Of a stretch of DNA of 64,000 nt, positions 24,911 through 33,466 are shown piece after piece. The stretch comes from SLRI01 sp964402505. GTDB taxonomy: Bacteria; Pseudomonadota; Alphaproteobacteria; Geminicoccales; Geminicoccaceae. The stretch spans positions 1 to 64,000 of the forward strand of contig CAYOCP010000023.1 in assembly GCA_964402505.1 (NCBI GenBank), read 5' to 3'. Below the pieces are notes generated by a model, which made no database searches, was not told the origin of the DNA, and saw only the letters and a program-made list of their open reading frames with translations. Positions within the stretch are counted from its first letter, which is position 1; each line of letters starts with the position of its first letter. Position numbers and translations under genes: made by a program.

Positions 24911-26089
24911 ATGAAGCTCAAGCGTGGACCCTGGGGGCCGCGGACCTCCGATCCTGCGCCCGATTCACCGCCCGATCTTTCCGCCGCCCTGCCCGCTGCC
25001 GGACGTGAGGCGCAGCTCGCCTGCGAGCGGTGCGGTGCGGTCCTCGCCTATGCGCCCGGCACCGATTGCCTGGTCTGCGCCTATTGCGGGCACGAGAACC
25101 GCATCGAGATGGCCCCCACCTCGATCGTCGAGCAGCCGCTCGAGGCGGCGCTCGCCCAGGGCGAGCTCGGCGACGCGCTGGAGGAAACCCGCACCGTCAA
25201 GTGCGACTCCTGCGGTGCCGAGTTCACCTTCGATCCCGATCGCCATGCCGGTGCCTGCCCGTTCTGCGGCCATTCGATCGTCACCGACACCGGCATCAAC
25301 CGCCAGATAAAGCCGGCCGCCCTGCTGCCCTTCCTGATCACCGAGCGCGAGGCGCAGGGCCGCGTGCGCCAGTGGCTGCGCGGCCTCTGGTTCGCACCGA
25401 CGAAGCTCAGGAAATACGCCCGCGACCAGGGCCGCCTCGCCGGCGTCTACCTGCCGTACTGGACCTTCGACAGCTTCACCCGGAGCCACTACGAGGGGCG
25501 GCGCGGCGATTTCTACAGCGTGCCGATGCAGGTCCGGGTCAACGTGAACGGCCGCATGGTGACCCAGACGCGCATGGTCCAGAAGGTGCGCTGGCGGCCG
25601 GCGGCGGGCGAGGTCAGCCGACATTTCGACGATGTTCTGGTGCTCGCCAGCCGCTCGCTGCCGACCTGGATGACGGACCGGCTGGAGCCTTGGGACCTTT
25701 CGGATCTCAAGCCGTACACGCCCCAGTTCATCGCCGGCTTTCAGGCTGAGGCCTATCGGGTCGGGCTCGCCGATGGCTGGGACGTGGCGGCAGGGAAGAT
25801 GCGGGCCAGGATCGCCGGTGACGTCCGGCTCGCCATCGGTGGCGACATGCAGGAGATCCATAGCCTCGACGTCCGCCACAGCGACCGCACCTACAAGCAC
25901 ATCCTCCTGCCCTGCTGGCTCGGCGCCTATCTCTTCCGGGGCGAGAGCTACCATCTGAGCGTCAATGCCCGAACGGGTATCGTGCAGGGCGAGCGACCCT
26001 ATAGCTGGATCAAGATCGCCGCCGCCGTCGTCCTCGGCCTCGTCATCCTCGGCATCGCCTTGGCGCTCGGCAACCTCCAGGGCTTTTGA
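24911..26089 (+). CDS. Double zinc-ribbon membrane-anchored protein
   Basis: This is a 392-aa protein with two treble CxxC ribbons: C38/C41 with C56/C59, and C98/C101 with C116/C119. Residues ~130-360 form a conserved domain with YLPYWTFDSFTRSHYEGRRG and HILLPCWLGAYLFRGESYHL. One C-terminal membrane helix follows (IAAAVVLGLVILGIALALG). Proteins of this kind are often mislabelled as helicase or PriA-like because of the ribbons; no helicase motifs exist here. It is the partner of YdjI-type SPFH proteins in several bacteria. It lies 10 bp after the SPFH gene and closes the operon, convergent with a cation exchanger gene. Confidence 0.78.
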   Translation: MKLKRGPWGPRTSDPAPDSPPDLSAALPAAGREAQLACERCGAVLAYAPGTDCLVCAYCGHENRIEMAPTSIVEQPLEAALAQGELGDALEETRTVKCDSCGAEFTFDPDRHAGACPFCGHSIVTDTGINRQIKPAALLPFLITEREAQGRVRQWLRGLWFAPTKLRKYARDQGRLAGVYLPYWTFDSFTRSHYEGRRGDFYSVPMQVRVNVNGRMVTQTRMVQKVRWRPAAGEVSRHFDDVLVLASRSLPTWMTDRLEPWDLSDLKPYTPQFIAGFQAEAYRVGLADGWDVAAGKMRARIAGDVRLAIGGDMQEIHSLDVRHSDRTYKHILLPCWLGAYLFRGESYHLSVNARTGIVQGERPYSWIKIAAAVVLGLVILGIALALGNLQGF

Positions 26090-26106
26090 GGCACGCGCAG
26101 GAAGCG

Positions 26107-27066
26107 CTACCCGAGCGCATCCCACCCCAGATGGCCCACATAGGCCACATAAAGCGCCAGGAGCACGGCGCCTTCGCGCCTCGAGACACGCCAGCCGCTG
26201 ATCGCGAAGAAAAGCAGGAGAACGGTGGCGGCGAGCATGACCCAGATGTCGAAATTCGCGATCTCGCGCGGCACGTCGAGGGGGCGCACCAGGCTGGTGA
26301 TGCCGAGGATGCCGAGGCTGTTGTAGATGTTGCTGCCGATGATGTTGCCGAAGGCGACATCGGCCTGCTTCTTGAGGGCGGCGATGACGGCCGTCACCAG
26401 CTCCGGCAGCGAGGTGCCGACGGCGACCACGGTGAGGCCGATGACCGTCTGTGAAATGCCCATGAGGGTGGCGAGCGCGATGGCGCCCGAGACCAGGAGC
26501 CTGGCACCCGCAACCGTCAGCGCCACCCCGGCAAGGGCGACCAGAAGCGCCAGCCAGAGGGGCATCGGATGCTGTGGCAGCTGCAGTGCCGCCTCGGCCT
26601 CGTACAGCCCGGCCGCCTCGTCCGGATCGTCGCTCTCCTTGAAGTAGGTGAAGGCGACATAGGCGATGAGCGCTGCGACGAAGACGAGACCGGTCCAGCG
26701 GTCGAGCGCACCCGCCACCACGACAACACCGAGGGCGGCCGCGCTCAGCACGACGACGGTGCCGTCCCGAAAGAACGCCTCGGGACGACAGGCCAGTGGC
26801 AGGAGCAGGGCGCTCAGGCCGAGAATGAGGAGGATATTGGCGATATTGCTGCCGACGACGTTGCCCACGGCAATGCCGGGTGAGCCGGCGAGGGCCGCCT
26901 GAAGGCTGGTCACCAGCTCCGGCGTCGAGGTGCCGAAGCCGACCAGCACGATGCCGATGAAGAGCGGCGAGACGCCGAGCCTCGTCGCCGTTGCGACGGC
27001 GCCACGCACCAGCCCTTCGCCACCGACGACCAGAAGCACGAAACCGAGTATGAGCGATGCCAGCAT
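26107..27066 (-). CDS. CaCA-family Na+/Ca2+ (cation) exchanger, YrbG-like
   Basis: This is a 319-aa protein with about ten membrane helices in two inverted halves. Each half has the alpha repeat: GFGTSTPELVTSL with GNVVGSNIANI, and AVGTSLPELVTAV with GNIIGSNIYNS. The conserved Glu in each TPEL/LPEL motif binds the cation. It would exchange Ca2+ or a related ion against Na+ or H+ at the inner membrane. The ATG at 27066 was chosen because it directly begins the first helix. It is divergent from the TauE-type gene with 86 bp between. Confidence 0.88.
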   Translation of the reverse strand: MLASLILGFVLLVVGGEGLVRGAVATATRLGVSPLFIGIVLVGFGTSTPELVTSLQAALAGSPGIAVGNVVGSNIANILLILGLSALLLPLACRPEAFFRDGTVVVLSAAALGVVVVAGALDRWTGLVFVAALIAYVAFTYFKESDDPDEAAGLYEAEAALQLPQHPMPLWLALLVALAGVALTVAGARLLVSGAIALATLMGISQTVIGLTVVAVGTSLPELVTAVIAALKKQADVAFGNIIGSNIYNSLGILGITSLVRPLDVPREIANFDIWVMLAATVLLLFFAISGWRVSRREGAVLLALYVAYVGHLGWDALG

Positions 27067-27152
27067 CGGGTCCAGTCCGGGTGCATGCGAAGGAATAGGC
27101 GGGTCGGAGACAATCGACGGCGTGCCGCGGCAGTGGTGGAGCACGCCGAACC

Positions 27153-27896
27153 ATGTGGCAAGCCGAAAACCTGGTGCTGGTGGCGGTGACCTTCCTGGTC
27201 GCCGGCTTCGTCAAGGGGGTGGTCGGGCTCGGCCTGCCGACCATCGTGCTCGGCGTGCTCACCACCACATACGGCATCACGCCGGCGATCGCGCTGATGC
27301 TGGTCCCGTCGCTCGTCACCAACGCGATCCAGGGCCTGGGCGGCGGGACGTCACTCGGCATCGCCCGCCGCCTCTGGCCCCTTCTCCTCGCCGCCGCCCT
27401 CGGCATCGTGGTCGGCGCCGGGGTGCTCGCCCGAAGCTCCGGCAAGGGTCCCGCCGTGACGCTCGGCCTGCTCATCGTGCTGCATGGCGCCGTCAGCCTG
27501 CTCGGGCCGAGCCTGCCGCAGCCGGGTCGGCACGAGCGCTGGCTTTCGCCGTTGGTCGGCCTCGTCAACGGACTGATCACCGGCTTCACCGGCTCCTCGA
27601 TCCTGCCCGGGATGCTCTACATCCAGGCGCTCGGGCTCGACAAGGAGCGGCTCGTCCAGGCCATGGGCCTGCTCTTCGGCGTCTCGACCCTGGTCTTGAT
27701 CGTCGCCTTCGCCCGCTACGCGCTTCTCACCCCCCGCTTGGCGCTGCTGTCGGCCCTGGCCCTGATTCCCGCCGTCGTCGGCCTCGTGCTCGGCGCCCGG
27801 CTCAGGCGACGGATCGCCGAGGACCGCTTTCGCCGCCTTCTCTACATCGTGCTCATCGCGCTCGGTGGGGCCATCGTCTGGCGCAACATCGGCTGA
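27153..27896 (+). CDS. TauE/SafE family permease
   Basis: This is a 247-aa membrane protein with seven to eight helices. The TauE repeat is seen as FLVAGFVKGVVGLGLPTIVL near the start and LVGLVNGLITGFTGSSILPG at the beginning of the second half. The family (DUF81) exports or imports organosulfur compounds or sulfite-like anions in some species. The substrate here is unknown. It ends 4 bp before the convergent CbiX gene. Confidence 0.82.
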   Translation: MWQAENLVLVAVTFLVAGFVKGVVGLGLPTIVLGVLTTTYGITPAIALMLVPSLVTNAIQGLGGGTSLGIARRLWPLLLAAALGIVVGAGVLARSSGKGPAVTLGLLIVLHGAVSLLGPSLPQPGRHERWLSPLVGLVNGLITGFTGSSILPGMLYIQALGLDKERLVQAMGLLFGVSTLVLIVAFARYALLTPRLALLSALALIPAVVGLVLGARLRRRIAEDRFRRLLYIVLIALGGAIVWRNIG

Positions 27897-27900
27897 AGGC

Positions 27901-28986
27901 TCAGCGCCGGCGATTCAAGGCGCTCAGGGGACCGTGCGGATGATGCTCGTGCGGATAGGGGTGGTGATGGTGGTCATCGGGGCCGTGGTGGTGATGATCG
28001 TGCCCGTGCGCATGGTCGTGCCCGTGAGCATGGGTCAGCCGGCAGGCGCCGGTGCAGAAGTCGTCGCAGAGCGGGCAATCCTCGACCGACGAGCCGGGTG
28101 CCGAAGCGCCCTTGCCCTCGACATGGTGGTGATGGCTCGCCTGCGGCAGCCCGACCTCGGCCTCGAAGCCCAGAACCTGCGCCCGATACTTGCAAAGCGA
28201 GCAGTTCATGAGATTCTCGCCCTCGAGGATCTCGCGAACCCGGTCGGCGAGGGTCTCGACGACGAGCGGGTGGTCGCCGAGATAGCCGGCCTCGATGAAT
28301 CCAATTTCCGGGTGCCGCGCCGCCACCTCGCGGGTGAAGCCGAAGATCCGGTCGACCAGGATGCCGGTGAAGAGGAAGTAGGGAAAGACCACGACCCGCC
28401 TGTAGCCGAGCTTTGCCACGTGCTCGAGGCAGGGCTCGACCAGGGGAAAGGTGACGCCGGAGTAGCCGGTCTCGCACCAGCCGAAGCCCATGCCCTCCCA
28501 GAGCATGCGAGCGATCTTGGCGACGTTGGAGTTGGCATCCGGGTCCGAAGCGCCCCGGCCGATGACGGCGAGGCAGATCTCGTGCCGCGGCACCGGCCCG
28601 CATTCGGCATCGGCCCCGGCCAAAGCCGCCTCGATGCGATCGGCGGCGGCCCGGATCATGCGGGCGTCGACCGCCAGCTCGCGGCCGTAGTCGATCCTGA
28701 GCCCGTGCACTTCCTGGTAGGTGTTGAGGACGGAAGGAATGTCGTTCTTGGCGTGACCGGCGGCGAACAGCATGCCCGGCACCGCCAGGACGCGGGTGCA
28801 GCCGGCCGCTCGCAGGCGATCGAGACCGTCACGGATCACCGGGTTGGCGAACTCGAGATAGCCGTGCTCGACCGGCCAGTGGGGGAAGGCCGCCTCGAGC
28901 TTTTGCGCCACCGCGGCGAACTCGGCCACCGCCTTCGTCGAGCGCGATCCGTGGCCGCACACCATCACGCCGATCCGCTCGTCCAT
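27901..28986 (-). CDS. cbiX: CbiX cobaltochelatase with Cys/His-rich metal-binding tail
   Basis: This is a 361-aa protein. Two CbiX-type chelatase domains cover residues ~1-255; the first begins with VMVCGHGSRS carrying the metal-inserting His. The tail contains MNCSLCKYRAQVLG, then CPLC and CTGAC clusters, and about 22 histidines in the last ~85 residues (for instance HAHGHDHAHGHDHHHH). The enzyme inserts Co2+ into sirohydrochlorin in anaerobic-type cobalamin synthesis. The tail probably stores or delivers cobalt or nickel. No other cobalamin genes are in the window. The gene is divergent from the NADH dehydrogenase gene with about 149 bp between. Confidence 0.85.
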   Translation of the reverse strand: MDERIGVMVCGHGSRSTKAVAEFAAVAQKLEAAFPHWPVEHGYLEFANPVIRDGLDRLRAAGCTRVLAVPGMLFAAGHAKNDIPSVLNTYQEVHGLRIDYGRELAVDARMIRAAADRIEAALAGADAECGPVPRHEICLAVIGRGASDPDANSNVAKIARMLWEGMGFGWCETGYSGVTFPLVEPCLEHVAKLGYRRVVVFPYFLFTGILVDRIFGFTREVAARHPEIGFIEAGYLGDHPLVVETLADRVREILEGENLMNCSLCKYRAQVLGFEAEVGLPQASHHHHVEGKGASAPGSSVEDCPLCDDFCTGACRLTHAHGHDHAHGHDHHHHGPDDHHHHPYPHEHHPHGPLSALNRRR

Positions 28987-29135
28987 ACGGTCCTGTTCCC
29001 CGTCACCTGCTCACCTTCGAGGGACATAGCCCTTCGCCGGCCGGCCGCAAAGCCCGGCCCCGCCATGCGAACCTGACGGCGACCACGTGACCCGCTAATC
29101 TGCAAACGAGGGCGGGAGCGGAGCGGCAGGACCAG

Positions 29136-30443
29136 ATGGCACTCAAGACACAGATCGTGGTGGTCGGCGGCGGCGCCGGCGGGCTCGAGCTGGTGACCCG
29201 GCTCGGGGCCAGGCACGGCCGGGACCAGCGCTTCGACATCATCCTGGTCGAGCCGGGTCGCACCCATATCTGGAAGCCGCTCCTGCACGAGGTGGCGGCC
29301 GGCTCGCTCGACGCCAACCAGGCCGAGGTCGGCTACCGCGCCCACGCCTTCCGCTGGGGCTACCGCTACTTCATGGGCGGCCTCGAGGCCATCGACCGTG
29401 CCGCCGGACAGATCGTCATATCCCCCCTTCTCGACGAGGACGGCAGCGAGCTTCTGGGCCGCCACCGCATCCGCTACGACTTCCTCGTCCTGGCCGTGGG
29501 CTCCGTCGACAACGATTTCGGCACACCCGGGGTCCAGGAGCATTGCGTCCTGCTCCAGGATCGCGCCGCCGCCGACCGCTTCCGCCTGAAGCTCCTCGAC
29601 CACTGCCTCAAGGTCTCCAGGGTCAGATCGGCCGACCCCGCGGCCGAGGCCTTCGTCGACATCGCCATCGTCGGCGGCGGTGCGACCGGCGTCGAGCTTG
29701 CGGCCGAGCTCTACAACGCGGCAGCGGGTCTCAGGCATTACGGGCTGGAGATCTTCGACGAGAGCCGCCTGCGCGTGACCCTGCTCGAGGCCGGCCCGCG
29801 CCTCCTCCCGGCACTGCCGGAAAAGCTCGCCACGGCGGCACGGGAGGAGCTCGAGAGCCTGGGTGTGCGGGTGCGGGTCGGGACCAGGATCAGCGAGGTG
29901 ACGAAGGACGCCATGCACACCACCTCGGGCGAGCCGATCCCGGCAGCGCTCAAGGTCTGGGCCGCTGGCGTCAAGGGGCCCTCCTGGCTCGCCGACATCG
30001 GCGGGCTGGAGACCAACCACTCCGACCAGCTCGTTGTCCGGCCGACCCTGCAGAGCACGCGCGACGAGCGAATCCTGGCGTTCGGCGACTGCTGCAGTTG
30101 CACGCCGGCTGGCGCCGAGAAGCCCGTGCCGCCGCGCGCCCAGGCCGCGCATCAGATGGCGCGCACCGTCTTTCGCAACCTGCAGCACCTGATGCGCAAC
30201 GAGCCCCTCGAGAGCTTCGTCTACCGCGACCACGGCTCGCTCGTCTCGCTCAGCCACTTCTCGACCGTCGGCACGCTCATGGGCAATCTCATCGGCGGCC
30301 GCCTGGCGATCGAGGGGCGGCTCGCGCGTCTCGCCTACCTGTCGCTCCACTGGAACCACCTCATCGCCATTCACGGCTGGCTAAGGGGTCTCGGTCGTAT
30401 CGCCCTCAGCCGGGTCGTTCATCCGCGCCTAAAGCTCCATTGA
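29136..30443 (+). CDS. ndh: Type II NADH:quinone oxidoreductase
   Basis: This is a 435-aa FAD-dependent NDH-2-like enzyme. The FAD-binding Rossmann fold is at the N terminus (VVVGGGAGGLELVTRLG). The NADH-binding fold is near residue 180 (IAIVGGGATGVELAAEL). ILAFGDCCSCTPA near 310 matches the FAD-contacting region, followed by PPRAQAAHQMA. It would oxidise NADH and reduce quinone at the inner membrane without proton pumping. Most of the C terminus is amphipathic rather than transmembrane, as in other NDH-2 enzymes. A small methyltransferase gene follows after 11 bp. Confidence 0.88.
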   Translation: MALKTQIVVVGGGAGGLELVTRLGARHGRDQRFDIILVEPGRTHIWKPLLHEVAAGSLDANQAEVGYRAHAFRWGYRYFMGGLEAIDRAAGQIVISPLLDEDGSELLGRHRIRYDFLVLAVGSVDNDFGTPGVQEHCVLLQDRAAADRFRLKLLDHCLKVSRVRSADPAAEAFVDIAIVGGGATGVELAAELYNAAAGLRHYGLEIFDESRLRVTLLEAGPRLLPALPEKLATAAREELESLGVRVRVGTRISEVTKDAMHTTSGEPIPAALKVWAAGVKGPSWLADIGGLETNHSDQLVVRPTLQSTRDERILAFGDCCSCTPAGAEKPVPPRAQAAHQMARTVFRNLQHLMRNEPLESFVYRDHGSLVSLSHFSTVGTLMGNLIGGRLAIEGRLARLAYLSLHWNHLIAIHGWLRGLGRIALSRVVHPRLKLH

Positions 30444-30454
30444 TCGGACCTTTC

Positions 30455-31084
30455 ATGACAGAGCCCACGGACCCCCGCCGCCACGCGCCAGCGACGCTGC
30501 GCAATCGGGCGCCGATCCTCTTGGTGCTGCGCCGCGTGCTGCCGCCGGCGGGTCTGCTTCTCGAGATTGCGAGCGGCACGGGCGAGCATGCCGCCTGGAT
30601 GGCGCCGCGGCTCGGCACGTCGCTCGCCTGGCAGCCGAGCGAGGCCGATGCGACCGCCCTGCCCGGCATCGATGCCCACGCCGAAGCTGCCGGTGCCGTC
30701 ACCGTCCGGCCGGCGATCCGCCTCGACGTGACGTCCACCCCCTGGCCGCTCGACGCGGCCGACGCGATCCTCTGCTGCAACCTCGTGCACATTGCGCCCT
30801 GGGCCGCGACCCTGGGCCTCTTCGCCGGTGCGGCGCGGCTGCTGCCGCACCTTGGGCCGCTCGTTCTCTACGGACCGTTCCGGCGGCATGGCCGGCACAC
30901 GGCGCCGAGCAACGCCGCCTTCGAGGCGAGCCTCAAGGCGCAGGATCCCGCCTGGGGCATCCGCTGCATCGACACGGAGCTGGTTCCGGCGGCGGCGACG
31001 CACGGGCTCGTGCTCGACGAGGTGAACGAGCTGCCGGCGAACAATCTCGCCCTGGTCTGGCGGCGGTCGGTCAGCGCTGCGTGA
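30455..31084 (+). CDS. DUF938 family SAM-dependent methyltransferase
   Basis: This is a 209-aa protein starting at the ATG at 30455. The N terminus has HAPATLRNRAPILLVLRRVL, and the SAM motif is LLEIASGTGEHAAWMAP. CCNLVHIAPWAATLGLF and LVLYGPFRRHGRHTAPSNAAF are typical of DUF938 proteins. The physiological substrate is unknown. It is probably co-transcribed with the NADH dehydrogenase and overlaps the convergent carbamoylase gene by 14 bp. Confidence 0.82.
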   Translation: MTEPTDPRRHAPATLRNRAPILLVLRRVLPPAGLLLEIASGTGEHAAWMAPRLGTSLAWQPSEADATALPGIDAHAEAAGAVTVRPAIRLDVTSTPWPLDAADAILCCNLVHIAPWAATLGLFAGAARLLPHLGPLVLYGPFRRHGRHTAPSNAAFEASLKAQDPAWGIRCIDTELVPAAATHGLVLDEVNELPANNLALVWRRSVSAA

Positions 31085-31988
31085 GCAGCCCGTACTCCGC
31101 CGGCATCCGGTGCGCCTTGAAGTCGAAGATGTTGGCCTTGATCGACCGGCAACGATCGAGGTCGCAGGCGGCGACGCAGATCTCGTCGTCGAGCGTCGAG
31201 CAGAGGGCGACGATCTCGCCGGTCGGCGCCACGATGCAGCTCTCGCCGATCAGCATGCAGCCCTCCTCGATGCCGCACTTGGCGACGCCCGCGACCCAGG
31301 TCCCGTTCTGATAGGCGCCGGCCTGGAGCACCAGGCGGTTGTGGAACTGCTGCAGGTGGTCCTGCTCGGGCACGAGCGGGTAGTGCTGCGGGGTGTTGTA
31401 GCCGATGGCCACCAGCTCGACCCCCTGCAGCCCCAGCATGCGAAACGCCTCGGGCCAGCGGCGGTCGTTGCAGATCAGCATGCCGAGCCGCCCGCCCATC
31501 GCCTCGAACACGGGAAATCCCAGATCGCCCGGCTCGAAATAGCGCTTCTCCAGATGCTGGAACGCCCGCCAGGGCTCGACCTCGCGGTGGCCCGGAAGAT
31601 GGATCTTGCGGTATTTGCCGGCGATGCGGCCGCCGGGCTCGACCAGGATCGCCGTGTTGAAGTGCCGTGTCCTGCCGGCATCCTCGACCAGAAGCTCGGC
31701 GTAGCCGAGGGCGAAGCCGAGCCCGAGCTCGGCCGCCGCGGCGAAGAGAGGTGCGGTCTCGGGCCCCGGCATCTCCCGCTCGAAGAAGGCGTCGACCTCG
31801 TCCGGCTCGGCCAGAGCCCAGCGCGGGAAGAAGGTGGTGAGCGCCAGCTCCGGGAAGACGACGAAGCCGGCGCCGCGCGCCTTCGCCTGCCGCAGGAGCT
31901 CGATCAGCCGGCGGACCACGCGGGATCGCGTCTCGTCCCGGGCGATCGGCCCGACCTGGGCCGCGGCAACGGTGAGCGTGCGGCTCAT
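31071..31988 (-). CDS. N-carbamoyl-D-amino-acid hydrolase (nitrilase superfamily)
   Basis: This is a 305-aa carbon-nitrogen hydrolase. The catalytic triad of the nitrilase fold is present: E47 (FPELALTTF), K128 (KYRKIHLPGH) and C173 (LICNDRRWPE). The CNDRRWPE block and the following GYNTPQHYP and FHNRLVLQAGAYQNGTWVAG match D-carbamoylases closely. It would release ammonia and CO2 from N-carbamoyl-D-amino acids. The start overlaps the stop of the ammonia-lyase gene (ATGA), so the two are co-translated. A hydantoinase partner is not in the window. Confidence 0.85.
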   Translation of the reverse strand: MSRTLTVAAAQVGPIARDETRSRVVRRLIELLRQAKARGAGFVVFPELALTTFFPRWALAEPDEVDAFFEREMPGPETAPLFAAAAELGLGFALGYAELLVEDAGRTRHFNTAILVEPGGRIAGKYRKIHLPGHREVEPWRAFQHLEKRYFEPGDLGFPVFEAMGGRLGMLICNDRRWPEAFRMLGLQGVELVAIGYNTPQHYPLVPEQDHLQQFHNRLVLQAGAYQNGTWVAGVAKCGIEEGCMLIGESCIVAPTGEIVALCSTLDDEICVAACDLDRCRSIKANIFDFKAHRMPAEYGLLTQR

Positions 31989-33178
31989 GAAACGATCTCC
32001 TCCGCCGGACGGCCGACCAGCTCGGCGTAGAGCTTGGGGTCGGTGGCACCCTCGGTGCCGAAGACCAGAAGGCGGCTCTCGGCGCCGAGGCCGAGGGACG
32101 CCGCGATGTCGGAATGCTCCAGGGCGGAGAGCGCACCGGCGAGACCGCAGGTGGCGCTCTCGCCCGCGACCACCGGCGGATCGTTGCCTGCGAGATCGCG
32201 CATGACCGTGACGGCGGCCGCGTCGTCGATCACCAGGACGTCGTGCACCGCGACGCGCAGGATGTCCCACGCCACCAGCGAAACCTCGCCGCAGGCGAGC
32301 CCGGCCATCAGCGTGTCGAGATCACCCGGAGCCGCCCGGCGCTCGCCGGCCTCGATGCTGAGGGCGATGCAGGCCGCCCGCTCCGGCTCGACCACGATGA
32401 AGCGCGGCCGATCGGCGCCGGAAAGCTGCCAGGATCGTGCCGCCACCGCGGCGGCCACGCCGCCGACCCCGCCCTGGACCAGGACATGCGTCGGCGGCGC
32501 CGACCCCGCCAGCTGCCCGAAGGCCTCGTCCGCCATGAGAAGATAGCCCCGCATGACATCGGCCGGCACCTCGGTATAGCCCGGATAGGAGGTGTCGGAG
32601 ACGACGTGCCAGCCGTTCCGAACCGCGTCCTCGGCGGCACGGCGGACCGAATCGTCGTAATTGCCGGGGGTGCGGACGACCTCGGCGCCGAAGGCCTCGA
32701 TCGCCCGCTTGCGGCCCTCGCTCACCGTTTCGTGGATGTAGATGCGACAGCGCGCGCCGAACCGCTCGGCCCCCCAGGCGACCGAGCGGCCATGATTGCC
32801 GTCGGTGGCGCAGGTGACGGTGACGCCGGCTGCGAACGTCGCGAGCTCGGCGGCATCTTCCGGCGGCCGGCCCTCGCGTGCGGCGAACAGCCGATCGAGC
32901 AGCCGTCTCACCGCATAGGCGCCGCCGAGCGCCTTGAAGCTGGCGAGCCCGAAGCGGGAAGCCTCGTCCTTGTAGTGGATGGCGGCAACCCCGGCGCCCT
33001 TCGCCATGGCGGCGAGGTCGACGAGCGGCGTCGGCGCATAGCCCGGCCAATGGCCTATCTCGGCGCGCACCGCCTCGAGATCCGAAGCCGCGAGAATGGC
33101 CTCGAGCGCCGCCGGATAGAGACCGGCTCGCGACACCGCGACGTTGGCGACATGAAAGGGCCGGGCAAAGCGGGACAA
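31985..33178 (-). CDS. dpaL: 2,3-diaminopropionate ammonia-lyase (PLP-dependent)
   Basis: The protein has 397 aa when started at the TTG at 33178; CGGAG lies seven bases upstream and no ATG fits. Length and layout match the E. coli YgeX enzyme. The PLP lysine is in SRFGLASFKALGGAYA, the substrate loop TCATDGNHGRSVAWGA follows near 125, and the phosphate loop is GGVGGVAAAVAA. The reaction converts 2,3-diaminopropionate to pyruvate and ammonia. In E. coli, ygeX lies near hydantoin-type and carbamoyl genes. Here a carbamoyl-amino-acid hydrolase is directly coupled, supporting a nitrogen-scavenging operon. Substrate origin is unknown. Confidence 0.85.
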   Translation of the reverse strand: MSRFARPFHVANVAVSRAGLYPAALEAILAASDLEAVRAEIGHWPGYAPTPLVDLAAMAKGAGVAAIHYKDEASRFGLASFKALGGAYAVRRLLDRLFAAREGRPPEDAAELATFAAGVTVTCATDGNHGRSVAWGAERFGARCRIYIHETVSEGRKRAIEAFGAEVVRTPGNYDDSVRRAAEDAVRNGWHVVSDTSYPGYTEVPADVMRGYLLMADEAFGQLAGSAPPTHVLVQGGVGGVAAAVAARSWQLSGADRPRFIVVEPERAACIALSIEAGERRAAPGDLDTLMAGLACGEVSLVAWDILRVAVHDVLVIDDAAAVTVMRDLAGNDPPVVAGESATCGLAGALSALEHSDIAASLGLGAESRLLVFGTEGATDPKLYAELVGRPAEEIVS

Positions 33179-33466
33179 GGGCAGGCTCCGGGCTCCAGGA
33201 GATCGGCGACGATCAATAGACCAGCCGGGGCGATCTGGCCACCACCGGCGCCGGCCCGGTCGCCGCCCTCGGCGCACCCTCAACTGTTGCGTTTGACGCA
33301 CTGCGGCATCCTGTGGGGTGCCTTTCGCCATTCGGGGTTTGCAACCTGCGATGCGAAGTGGCATCTCTGCGGACTTCGCCGGGCCTGCCGCCCGGGCGCG
33401 CCCGCTGGAGGAACATTCCTTCGGATCAACCGGCGCGTTCCACACCTTCCTGATGCCCTGTGATCC
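33179..33466. promoter_or_regulatory. Divergent intergenic region dpaL/cysD
   Basis: This 288-bp spacer carries the promoters for the dpaL operon (left) and cysD (right). It includes a GC-rich stem (CCGGGC and GCCCGG at 33379-33395). The long leader before cysD could hold a regulatory RNA, but I found no match to a riboswitch that I know. Confidence 0.4.

Noticed and set aside
24911..26089. Helicase or PriA annotation for the zinc-ribbon protein
   Set aside because: Only zinc-ribbon cysteines are shared; there are no Walker or helicase motifs and a membrane helix is present.
33179..33466. SAM or related riboswitch before cysD
   Set aside because: GC-rich stems exist, but the conserved core bases of riboswitch classes I know were not found.
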